The position numbers and the translations under genes are program-made. A stretch of DNA of 13,299 nt from Bacteroidales bacterium (GTDB lineage Bacteria; Bacteroidota; Bacteroidia; Bacteroidales; UBA932). Of this stretch, positions 1 through 7,410 are shown piece after piece. The notes beneath the pieces are model-generated. The model worked only from the letters and a program-made list of their open reading frames with translations. It was not told the origin of the DNA and did no database searches. The stretch lies in assembly GCA_016291185.1 (NCBI GenBank), contig JAEFAI010000044.1, positions 1 through 13,299 of the forward strand, in the 5' to 3' direction. Within the stretch, counting starts at the first letter, position 1, and every line of letters begins with the position of its first letter.

Positions 1-2
1 TG

Positions 3-2960
3 TCTTTCACCGCGGTGACGGCCCTCCACAACAAGAAGGCCGAGCAGCGCGCTGACCAGATTGCCCTGGCAGCCGACGTCAACGCTATCGCCGAGGCGGA
101 CCGTGCTTTCTATCTCGATTCCATCCGGAAAATCGAGTCTCGTCGTTACACGGATTCCATCTCCGGTGAGAAGGTTTATTTGGGTTACACTTTCAAGCAG
201 GTCCAGAACCAGGAGATCAACCTCGGCCTTGACCTCAAGGGCGGTATGAACGTCATGCTGCAGGTTCAGCTCGAGGACCTCGTCCGCGCGCTGGCCGGTG
301 GCAACCAGACCCCTGAGTTCCAGAAGGCCATCTCCCTGGCCAAGGAGCGCAGCGTCAACTCTCAGTCCGACTTCATCACCCTCTTCGCCGAGGCGATGAA
401 GGAGACGGCTCCCGGCACGCGTCTCGCCCAGATCTTCGGTACTTACGAAATGCGCGACCGCATCAAGCCGGAGTCCACGGACGAGCAGGTTGTCGCGGTC
501 ATCAAGGAAGAAGCGGAGAGCGCCGTGGCGAACTCCTTCAACGTCCTGCGTAACCGTATCGACCGTTTCGGCGTGACCCAGCCGTCCATCCAGAAACTCG
601 GCAACACCGGCCGCATCCTCGTGGAGCTCCCGGGTGTCAAGGAGCCGGAGCGTGTGCGTAAGCTGCTCCAGGGCACTGCCTCCCTCGAGTTCTGGCCGAC
701 CTTCACCTACGACGAGATGGCATCCTATCTCGATGAGGCCAACGCCCGTCTGGCGGAGGTTCTCTCCATCGACGCCCCGGCCATCGCTGAGGAAGCCGCT
801 GCCGAAGCTACGGACGCCGTGGCCCAGGAGCTGCAGGCCCAGAACGCCGCTGACGAGGCCAGCCTCGCCGCCGCCCGCAAGGCCAACCCGCTCTTCGCGG
901 TGCTGAGCCCGTCCGGCATGCGCGGCAACGCCTGCATCGGCTTTGCCGCCGCTGCGGATACCGCCCAGATCAACAAATACCTCCGCATGCCGGAGATCGA
1001 GGCCATCTTCCCGGCGGAATTCCGCCCGATGTGGTCCGTCCAGCCTTCCGAGTACATGCAGAGCGACAATATCTACGAGCTCATCGCCATCAAGTCCACG
1101 TCCCGCGACGGCAAGGCCCCGCTTGACGGTGGTTCCGTGACCGACGCACACGTCGATTACGACCAGCGCCGCGGCGGCAACCCGGGCGTGAGCATGACGA
1201 TGAACGCCGAGGGTGCCAACGTGTGGGCCCGCCTGACCAAGGAGAACATCGGCCGCCAGGTCGCCATCGTGCTCGACGGCACGGTCTATTCCTACCCGAC
1301 CGTCCAGACCGAGATCACCGGCGGTTCTTCCTCCATCACCGGCCACTTCACCATCGACGAAGCCACTGACCTTACGAACGTTCTCAAGTCCGGTAAGCTT
1401 CCCGCCCCGGCTACGATCGTCCAGGAGCAGGTCGTCGGTCCGTCCCTCGGTGCTGAATCCATCCACGCCGGTCTCCTTTCCTTCCTCATCGCGTTCTGCG
1501 CCGTCCTCATCTACATGCTCATCTTCTACAAGGGTGCAGGTGTGGCCGCTGACATCGCGCTGCTGTCCAACGTGGTGCTCCTCTTCGGCACCCTGTCCGC
1601 CTTTGGCGCCGTGCTGACGCTGCCGGGTATCGCCGGTCTCGTCCTGACGCTCGGTATGGCCGTGGATGCCAACGTGATCATCTATGAGCGCGTCAAGGAA
1701 GAGCTCAAGGCCGGCAAGGGCCTGGGCAAGGCTGTGGCCGACGGTTACAAGAACGCCTACTCCGCCATCATCGACGGTCAGGTGACCACCCTCCTGACGG
1801 GTCTCGTGCTCTTCTTCTTCGGCTCCGGTCCGATCAAGGGCTTCGCGACCACGCTCATCATCGGTATCATCACCTCCGTGCTGACGTCCATCTTCATCAC
1901 CCGCCTGATCTTCGACGACCGCATCCAGAAGGGCAAGAACATCACCTTCGAGAACAAGTGGTCCGCGAACTTCCTCAAGAATACGCACATCAAATTCCTG
2001 GATGGCCGCAAGTGGTCCTACATCATCTCCGGCGCCCTCATCGTGATCGCGCTCGTCTCGATGTTCACCAAGGGCTTCACCTACGGTGTCGACTTCACCG
2101 GTGGCCGCACCTATGTGGTCCGCTTCGACAAGCCGGTGACCGCCGAGGAGGTCCGTTCCGCCGTGAACAAGACCTTCAACCTCGCCGATCCTGAGTCCTC
2201 CGTCGAGGTCAAGCAGTTCGGTGGCGACAGCCAGATGAAGATCACGACCTCCTACAAGTTCAAGGATGAGACCTCCACGGTCGATGCCGAAATCGAGGGC
2301 ATGCTGTACGAGTCCCTGAAGGACTTCTACACCGAGAATGTGTCCCTCGCTGACTTCACCTCCACGCTGGAGAACCCGAACGGTATCATCTCCTCCGACA
2401 AGGTGGGCGCCTCCATCGCCAACGACATCAAGCGTAACGCCATCATCTCCATCATCCTCGCCCTCATGGTCATCTTCGCGTACATCGCGCTGCGGTTCAA
2501 GGGCTGGAACTGGGGTCTCGGCGGCGTCGTCTCCCTGGCTCACACCGCGATCATCATCATCGGCTTCTTCTCCCTGTTCAGCGGCATCCTGCCGTTCAAC
2601 CTGGACGTGGACCAGACCTTCATCGCCGCTATCCTGACGATCATCGGTTACGCCATCAACGACAACGTGGTGATCTTCGACCGTATCCGTGAGAACCTCG
2701 CGCTCCATCCGAACGACGACTTCAAGGAGACGGTCAACAAGTCCCTCAACGCGACCCTGACCCGTACGGTCAACACCTCGGTCTCGACCCTCCTCCCGAT
2801 GCTCACCATCGCGATCTTCGGCGGCGAGTCCATCCGCGGTCTGTCCGTCGCGCTCTGCCTCGGTGTCCTGATCGGCACCTACGCCTCCATCATGATCGGT
2901 ACTCCGGTCATGTTCGACGCCGAGATGGCTGCCCGCAAGAAGAAGGCTGCCAAGAAGTAA
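3..2960 (+). CDS. secDF: SecDF fused preprotein translocase subunit, 5'-truncated
   Basis: This inner-membrane accessory of the SecYEG channel uses the proton gradient to help pull secreted proteins out on the periplasmic side. The frame is open to the window edge; the first visible residues (SFTAVTALHN) look like the end of the first membrane helix, so about 20 residues are missing and the GTG at 15 is not a real start. In order: the SecD P1 periplasmic region opening with GLDLKGGMNV (nt about 223-252), an Ala/Glu-rich insertion (nt 735-885), the SecD membrane bundle (nt about 1460-1920) with AVDANVIIYERVKEEL, then the SecF half with WSYIISG, VDFTGGRTYVVRF (nt about 2088-2126), a short periplasmic domain and a second bundle with NDNVVIFDRIREN (nt about 2656-2696). 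The Lys-rich tail AARKKKAAKK is cytoplasmic. SecD-SecF fusion is usual in Bacteroidetes. A terminator follows 17 nt after the stop. Identification is secure. Confidence 0.97.
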   Translation, partial: SFTAVTALHNKKAEQRADQIALAADVNAIAEADRAFYLDSIRKIESRRYTDSISGEKVYLGYTFKQVQNQEINLGLDLKGGMNVMLQVQLEDLVRALAGGNQTPEFQKAISLAKERSVNSQSDFITLFAEAMKETAPGTRLAQIFGTYEMRDRIKPESTDEQVVAVIKEEAESAVANSFNVLRNRIDRFGVTQPSIQKLGNTGRILVELPGVKEPERVRKLLQGTASLEFWPTFTYDEMASYLDEANARLAEVLSIDAPAIAEEAAAEATDAVAQELQAQNAADEASLAAARKANPLFAVLSPSGMRGNACIGFAAAADTAQINKYLRMPEIEAIFPAEFRPMWSVQPSEYMQSDNIYELIAIKSTSRDGKAPLDGGSVTDAHVDYDQRRGGNPGVSMTMNAEGANVWARLTKENIGRQVAIVLDGTVYSYPTVQTEITGGSSSITGHFTIDEATDLTNVLKSGKLPAPATIVQEQVVGPSLGAESIHAGLLSFLIAFCAVLIYMLIFYKGAGVAADIALLSNVVLLFGTLSAFGAVLTLPGIAGLVLTLGMAVDANVIIYERVKEELKAGKGLGKAVADGYKNAYSAIIDGQVTTLLTGLVLFFFGSGPIKGFATTLIIGIITSVLTSIFITRLIFDDRIQKGKNITFENKWSANFLKNTHIKFLDGRKWSYIISGALIVIALVSMFTKGFTYGVDFTGGRTYVVRFDKPVTAEEVRSAVNKTFNLADPESSVEVKQFGGDSQMKITTSYKFKDETSTVDAEIEGMLYESLKDFYTENVSLADFTSTLENPNGIISSDKVGASIANDIKRNAIISIILALMVIFAYIALRFKGWNWGLGGVVSLAHTAIIIIGFFSLFSGILPFNLDVDQTFIAAILTIIGYAINDNVVIFDRIRENLALHPNDDFKETVNKSLNATLTRTVNTSVSTLLPMLTIAIFGGESIRGLSVALCLGVLIGTYASIMIGTPVMFDAEMAARKKKAAKK

Positions 2961-2977
2961 AAAGTTATCAACAATCG

Positions 2978-3008
2978 AACGCCCGGCCTCCGAAGGTCGG
3001 GCGTTTTT
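2978..3008 (+). terminator. Rho-independent terminator after secDF
   Basis: The arms AACGCCCGGCC (2978-2988) and GGTCGGGCGTT (2995-3005) pair over 11 bp with one G-T wobble around the loop TCCGAA. A run of T follows at 3004-3008. The placement 17 nt after the secDF stop separates it from dnaE. Confidence 0.93.
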
Positions 3009-3011
3009 GTT

Positions 3012-3019
3012 TATCTTTG
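3012..3019 (+). promoter_or_regulatory. Bacteroidetes -7 promoter element of dnaE
   Basis: TATCTTTG matches the Bacteroides -7 consensus TAnnTTTG. It begins 3 nt after the secDF terminator T-run and ends 7 nt before the dnaE ATG, so transcription should start at or within a few bases of the ATG. No clear -33 TTG lies 19-21 bp upstream; that stretch is the terminator loop. No Shine-Dalgarno sequence is possible in such a short leader. Confidence 0.7.
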
Positions 3020-3026
3020 TAGAGCT

Positions 3027-6000
3027 ATGCCCTTCGTACATCTGCACGTCCACACCCAGTACTCCATCCTCGACGGAATGAGCGACATTGAGAAGCTCTT
3101 CCGCCGCGCGGAGGAACTCGGCATGCCGGGCCTTGCCATCACGGACCACGGCAACATGTACGGTGTCAAGGACTTCAGCGACGTGGCCAAGAAGCACCCG
3201 GACGTGAAGCCGATTTTCGGCTGCGAAATCTACGTCACGCAGCACTACGACCACCATCTCAAGGACAACGACCACAAGAAATACTACCACCTCATCCTCC
3301 TGGCCAAGAACTACGACGGCTACAAGAACCTGATGAAGATCGTGTCCACCGGACACATCGAGGGTATGTACTACAAGCCGCGCGTGAGCCACGAGGTGCT
3401 GGAAAAGTACCATGAGGGACTGATCTGCTGCTCGGCCTGTATGGCGGGCGAAGTGCCCCGCGGCATCCTCGCGGGCGACGCCGAGGGCGTGGACAAGGCC
3501 ATCGAGTGGCACAAGCGTGTCTTCGGGGACGATTATTACCTCGAGGTGATGCTCCACAAGACGGAGGTGCCCGGCATGTCGCTGGACCTCTACGAGCAGC
3601 AGAAGGAATATACCACCCAGATCTTCGAGCTGGCGCAAAAGCACGGCGTGAAGGTCGTGGCCACCAACGACGTGCACTTCGTGCGCAAGGAGGACGGCCC
3701 GGCGCACGACCGCCTCATCTGCCTGACCACCAACGCGATGGTGGACGACCCCAAGCGCCTGCGCTACACGCAGCAGGAGTACCTCAAGAGTGAGGAGGAG
3801 ATGGCAACGCTGTTCCCGGAGCACCCGGAAGCGCTCGCGAACACGCTGGAGGTCCTGGAGAAGGTCGAACGCTACGAGATCGACCGCGGTCACGTGCTCC
3901 CGAAATTCGAGCTCCCGGCGGACTTCCTCGCGGACATTGACGCACAGCTGGAGAAATACGCCGACATCATCGAGAACGGCAAATACAGCATCTCCAAGGA
4001 CAAGGACGACAACGAGGTCAAGACCTATCGCGGCGACGAATTCTGCCGCTCGGTGGCCTATCTCTGCCACCTCGCCTACGAGGGCGCGCACCGGCGCTAC
4101 GGCGCGGAGCTGACCGCCGAGCAGCAGGAGCGCCTGCATTTCGAGCTCATGACCATTTCCTTCATGGGCTTCCCGGACTACTTCCTCATCGTCCAGGATT
4201 TCATCAACTGGGGCCGCCGGAACGGCGTTTCCGTGGGCCCGGGGCGTGGCTCCGCCGCCGGTTCGTGCGTGGCTTATTGCCTCGGCATCACGAACCTCGA
4301 CCCGATCCGCTACGACCTCCTGTTTGAGCGTTTCCTCAACCCGGAGCGTATCTCCATGCCGGATATCGACGTCGATTTCGACGACGAGGGCCGCTACCGC
4401 GTGATCCAGTACGTGCAGGACCACTACGGCGCCGACCACATCTCGCACGTCATTACCTTCGGCACGATGGCCGCAAAGCTGGCCGTCAAGGATGTGGCGC
4501 GCATTTCCGGGCTCTCCATCCCGGAGTCCAACCGCCTGACGAAGATGATCCCCGACCGGCCTATTATCGTCAAGGAGAACGGCGAGGACAAGGAATACAA
4601 GCCGACGCTGGCGAACAGCGTCAAATATATCAAGGAGCTGAAGCACGAGTACGAGGAGGGCGAGCCGCTGGTGCGCGAGGTGCTGGAATATTCCCTCAAA
4701 CTTGAGGGCTGCATCCGCCAGACGGGCATCCACGCCTGCGCCATGATCATCGGCCGCGGCGACCTCACGGACTACATTCCCATCACCGTCGGCACGGATA
4801 AGGCCACGGGCCAGGAGGTCTGGGTGAGCCAGTACGAGGGCACCAAGATCGAGGACGTGGGCATGCTGAAGATGGACTTCCTGGGTCTGAAGACCCTGTC
4901 CATCATCGACCGCGCGCTCGCGATGGTCAAGAAGCGCTTCGGCAAGGACATCGACATCGAGAAGATCCCGATCGACGACCCGGAGGTTTTCGCGCTCTAC
5001 GCCCGCGGCGACACCAAGAGTATCTTCCAGTTTGAATCCGGCGGCATGAAGGAGTGGCTGATCCGCCTGCACCCCGAGCGTTTCGAGGACCTGATCGCGA
5101 TGAACGCCCTCTACCGCCCGGGCCCGATGGACTACATTCCGGACTTCGTGGCCGGCAAGAACGACCCGTCCAAGATCCACTACGACCTCCCCGACATGGA
5201 GGAGCTGCTGAAGGAGACCTACGGCGTCACGGTGTACCAGGAGCAGGTCATGCGCCTGTCGCAGAAGCTTGCAGGCTTCTCCAAGGGCAAGGCGGACAAG
5301 CTCCGCAAGGCCATGGGTAAGAAGCAGAAGGCCGTGCTGGATTCGCTCAAGGAGACCTTCATGAAGGGAGCCATCGCCAACGGCCATCCGGAGCCCATCC
5401 TGCAAAAGATCTGGTCGGACTGGGAGGCGTTCGCGAAATACGCCTTCAACAAGTCGCACGCCACCTGCTACGCCTGGGTGAGCTACCAGACCGCCTGGAT
5501 CAAGGCGCATTATCCGTCTGAATTCCAGGCCTCCAACCTCACGCAGAACATCTCGAACATGGACGAGATGAAGGAGATCATGGCGGACTGCCGCAAGGCC
5601 GGCATCAAGGTCCTCAGCCCGGATGTGAACGAGTCCGAGGCCACGTTCTCCGTCAACAAAAGCGGCGACATCCGCTACGGTCTCGGCGGCCTCAAGGGTT
5701 TCGGCGAGAACGTCGTGGAGGCCATCATTCGCGAGCGCACCGAACACGGGGCCTTCACGGACCTCTTCGATTTCGTGGAGCGGATGGCCGAGATGCTGAA
5801 CCGCCGCGCCTTCGAGACCCTGGTCTATGCCGGCGCGCTGGACTCCTTCGGTTACAAGCGTTCGCAATTCTTCCTGCCCTGCAAGAACGGAGAGCTCTGC
5901 ATCGACGAAATCGTCAAATACGCAGGCCTCTACCGCAATGACCAGCTCGACGCCTCCAATTCGCTCTTCGGCGAAGTGGAGGAACTCAAGCCCGTGCGGC

Positions 6001-6722
6001 CGGAGGTGCCGACCTTCTCCGGCGACGAGGACATCCTCGCGATGCTGCAGCGGGAGAAGGAGTTCGTGGGGATGTATCTTTCCTCACACCCGCTGGAGCG
6101 TTATCGCTTTGAGATCGAGACCTTTACGGACTGCAAGCTGTCCGAGCTGCAGGACCGCATCGACGAGTGCGAGCTCGCCGACAAGAACGGCAAAGCCGCC
6201 GTCGCGGGCATTGTGACCGATGTCAAGACGCTCACCACCCGCAGCGGCTCGCCGGGCGCGCGCGTCGTGGTGGAAGACTTCGAAGGATCCTACGAGTTCG
6301 CCCTCTTCGGCAAGGACTACGAGGCCCTGCTGCCCTATATGCAGCTGCACGCGCAGGTCTTCATCGAGGGCGATATCTCCGCCCGATACTTCATCAAGCC
6401 CGAAGAGCGCGCCCAGGGCAAGAAAGCGCCCTACGGATTCAAAATCAAGAAGATCACGCTTCTTGGCAACCTCAGCGAGACGCTCATCACCGGTTTCAAC
6501 ATCCTGCTCGAGTCCGAGCGGCTCACGCCGGAATTCCGCTCCGCGCTCGTGAAGGTCCTCAAGGCCCACAAGGGCAAGATCCCCCTCTCCATCTACCTGC
6601 ACGACAAGGCCACGGGCTACAACCTCGAGTTCTTCTCCAAGAAGTTCACCGTCACCGTCTGCGAGCCCTTCCTCTCCGCCCTGCAGCACCTGGGCGTTAC
6701 CTACACCGTCGCACACAAGTAG
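3027..6722 (+). CDS. dnaE: DNA polymerase III alpha subunit
   Basis: Catalytic subunit of the replicative polymerase holoenzyme, 1231 residues, a usual length for Bacteroidetes DnaE1. The N-terminal PHP domain begins at once with HLHVHTQYS (residues 5-13), followed by ITDHGNMYG (H41), GCEIYV (E67) and ATNDVHF, so its metal ligands look intact, unlike in E. coli. The palm carries GPGRGSAAGSC and PDIDVDF (445-451, two catalytic Asp), and the third catalytic Asp is in KMDFLGLK (D617). Further motifs are GIHACAMIIG, YRPGPMDYIP, YQEQVM, and FNKSHATCYAWVSYQTAWIKAHYP. A C-terminal OB-fold follows at about 1040-1130. The start is fixed by the HLHVHT motif at residue 5. It has its own promoter after the secDF terminator. 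The codon style matches secDF, so it is native core DNA. Identification is secure. Confidence 0.98.
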   Translation: MPFVHLHVHTQYSILDGMSDIEKLFRRAEELGMPGLAITDHGNMYGVKDFSDVAKKHPDVKPIFGCEIYVTQHYDHHLKDNDHKKYYHLILLAKNYDGYKNLMKIVSTGHIEGMYYKPRVSHEVLEKYHEGLICCSACMAGEVPRGILAGDAEGVDKAIEWHKRVFGDDYYLEVMLHKTEVPGMSLDLYEQQKEYTTQIFELAQKHGVKVVATNDVHFVRKEDGPAHDRLICLTTNAMVDDPKRLRYTQQEYLKSEEEMATLFPEHPEALANTLEVLEKVERYEIDRGHVLPKFELPADFLADIDAQLEKYADIIENGKYSISKDKDDNEVKTYRGDEFCRSVAYLCHLAYEGAHRRYGAELTAEQQERLHFELMTISFMGFPDYFLIVQDFINWGRRNGVSVGPGRGSAAGSCVAYCLGITNLDPIRYDLLFERFLNPERISMPDIDVDFDDEGRYRVIQYVQDHYGADHISHVITFGTMAAKLAVKDVARISGLSIPESNRLTKMIPDRPIIVKENGEDKEYKPTLANSVKYIKELKHEYEEGEPLVREVLEYSLKLEGCIRQTGIHACAMIIGRGDLTDYIPITVGTDKATGQEVWVSQYEGTKIEDVGMLKMDFLGLKTLSIIDRALAMVKKRFGKDIDIEKIPIDDPEVFALYARGDTKSIFQFESGGMKEWLIRLHPERFEDLIAMNALYRPGPMDYIPDFVAGKNDPSKIHYDLPDMEELLKETYGVTVYQEQVMRLSQKLAGFSKGKADKLRKAMGKKQKAVLDSLKETFMKGAIANGHPEPILQKIWSDWEAFAKYAFNKSHATCYAWVSYQTAWIKAHYPSEFQASNLTQNISNMDEMKEIMADCRKAGIKVLSPDVNESEATFSVNKSGDIRYGLGGLKGFGENVVEAIIRERTEHGAFTDLFDFVERMAEMLNRRAFETLVYAGALDSFGYKRSQFFLPCKNGELCIDEIVKYAGLYRNDQLDASNSLFGEVEELKPVRPEVPTFSGDEDILAMLQREKEFVGMYLSSHPLERYRFEIETFTDCKLSELQDRIDECELADKNGKAAVAGIVTDVKTLTTRSGSPGARVVVEDFEGSYEFALFGKDYEALLPYMQLHAQVFIEGDISARYFIKPEERAQGKKAPYGFKIKKITLLGNLSETLITGFNILLESERLTPEFRSALVKVLKAHKGKIPLSIYLHDKATGYNLEFFSKKFTVTVCEPFLSALQHLGVTYTVAHK

Positions 6723-6733
6723 CTTACACCGCA

Positions 6734-6759
6734 CCGGACAGTTATTTCATTGTGTCCGG
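6734..6759. terminator. Hairpin after dnaE, possible terminator
   Basis: CCGGACA (6734-6740) and TGTCCGG (6753-6759) form a perfect 7-bp stem with a 12-nt loop, 11 nt after the dnaE stop. No T-run follows on either strand, so it is weak as an intrinsic terminator. It also overlaps the 3' end of the antisense LytTR-like remnant. Confidence 0.3.
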
Positions 6760-6852
6760 GGAGATGGTTTTACGGAATTTGTCCCGGTAGCTCATCACGC
6801 CTGTTGCCGTCGGCGCGGGCTGGGTCAACACGTAGCCGCCGAACAAAAACAT
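6742..6852 (-). pseudogene. Remnant of the 3' end of a LytTR regulator gene
   Basis: A short antisense frame from ATG 6850-6852 to TAA 6742-6744 ends in GVMSYRDKFRKTISPDTMK. The ten residues SYRDKFRKTI differ at one position from SYRDRFRKTI near the C-terminus of the intact LytTR protein in this window. By my count 26 of the 30 underlying bases (6763-6792) are identical to 9961-9990. The upstream part of the frame (MFLFGGYVLTQPAPTAT) does not resemble a LytTR domain, and no LytTR coding continues beyond it. I infer a decayed paralogue or a copied 3' fragment. It could instead be a short functional peptide, or chance, since the match is short. Confidence 0.45.
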
Positions 6853-6860
6853 ATTAAAAC

Positions 6861-6891
6861 TTGTACAAGCTATAAAATGTTTCTATCTTTG
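6861..6891 (+). promoter_or_regulatory. Bacteroidetes -33/-7 promoter of the XRE gene
   Basis: TTG at 6861-6863 and TATCTTTG at 6884-6891 are 20 bp apart, matching the Bacteroides arrangement TTTG-N19-21-TAnnTTTG. The expected transcript start is about 6895-6898, giving a leader of roughly 35 nt to the chosen ATG at 6932. This is the most complete promoter in the window. Confidence 0.75.
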
Positions 6892-6931
6892 TGGCAGAAA
6901 CGATTTGCGTATGAGATTTGAAATCATAGCT

Positions 6932-7372
6932 ATGCAAAAGACCATAGATTATCTGAAAGCTCACGCTTATGGAGAGCCGGGGGCCTGGAAGAAGCAGGCG
7001 CAAACGGAGCTGGAGGAATGGGACTGGAAGCAATATTCCTTCCAAATAGCCATCAAGGCTCGCAGAGCCATGGCCCAGAAAGGAATCACGCAGAAGCAAC
7101 TCGCAGAGATAATGGGTTGCTCTCAGCAGTATGTCTCACTAATCCTAAAGGGAACGCTGAACATGACGCTGGAAACTATTTCCAAGCTGGAGAAAGCGCT
7201 AAGCCTCGATTTGATTGGTCGTGCTTTGCTTGCTTCCGCCGGGCAGTATCGGATCCCTGCCAGAACCCCGGTTTACCTGAATGATCCCGGGCCGGAGTTG
7301 CGGGAAGTTCCTGTCAAAACCAGCTCGCTGGTGGATGGTTATCCGGTCCGAAAGAAGAAAGGGTCGGAATAA
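6932..7372 (+). CDS. XRE-family HTH regulator, HigA-like orphan
   Basis: A 146-residue DNA-binding protein, cytoplasmic. The N-terminal helical part (1-37, with the Trp-rich stretch EEWDWKQYS) precedes an XRE/Cro HTH at about 38-95, whose core GITQKQLAEIMGCSQQYVSLILKG (51-74) is typical of HigA-type antitoxins and related Bacteroidales regulators. The C-terminal tail is basic (VRKKKGSE). I chose ATG 6932 because MQKTIDYLK resembles the start of relatives such as MNNTIEYL as I recall them; ATG 6911 and TTG 6905 are in frame. No toxin gene lies on either side, so it is an orphan or solitary regulator. Its codons are visibly richer in A/T than those of dnaE or the gene after it, suggesting acquisition. 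Family is secure; target and function are unknown. Confidence 0.9.
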   Translation: MQKTIDYLKAHAYGEPGAWKKQAQTELEEWDWKQYSFQIAIKARRAMAQKGITQKQLAEIMGCSQQYVSLILKGTLNMTLETISKLEKALSLDLIGRALLASAGQYRIPARTPVYLNDPGPELREVPVKTSSLVDGYPVRKKKGSE

Positions 7373-7375
7373 AGC

Positions 7376-7409
7376 AAAACGGCCCCGCAGTTCCCTGCGA
7401 GGCCGTTTT
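7376..7409. terminator. Bidirectional terminator between convergent genes
   Basis: AAAACGGCCCCGCAG (7376-7390) and CTGCGAGGCCGTTTT (7395-7409) pair over 15 bp with one C-A mismatch around the loop TTCC. A-run and T-run flanks give a U-tail on both strands. It starts 3 nt after the XRE stop and ends 1 nt before the stop codon of the convergent lipoprotein gene, so it ends both transcripts. Confidence 0.93.
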
Positions 7410-7410
7410 C

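Noticed and set aside
735..900. Ala/Glu-rich stretch inside SecD as a possible insertion of foreign sequence
   Set aside because: Variable low-complexity insertions at this place in the P1 region are, to my knowledge, common in Bacteroidetes SecDF, and codon use here matches the rest of the gene.
6084..6734. 216-codon minus-strand frame opposite the dnaE 3' end
   Set aside because: It is antisense to the conserved DnaE C-terminal region and shows no family motif.
6723..6910. tRNA or other structured RNA gene after dnaE
   Set aside because: I found no cloverleaf, T-loop or A/B-box-like sequence; the only structure is the weak 7-bp hairpin.
6723..6931. Search for a HigB-like toxin gene next to the XRE gene
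   Set aside because: No plus-strand frame of useful length is present upstream, and the next gene downstream is the convergent lipoprotein. The XRE gene is treated as an orphan.
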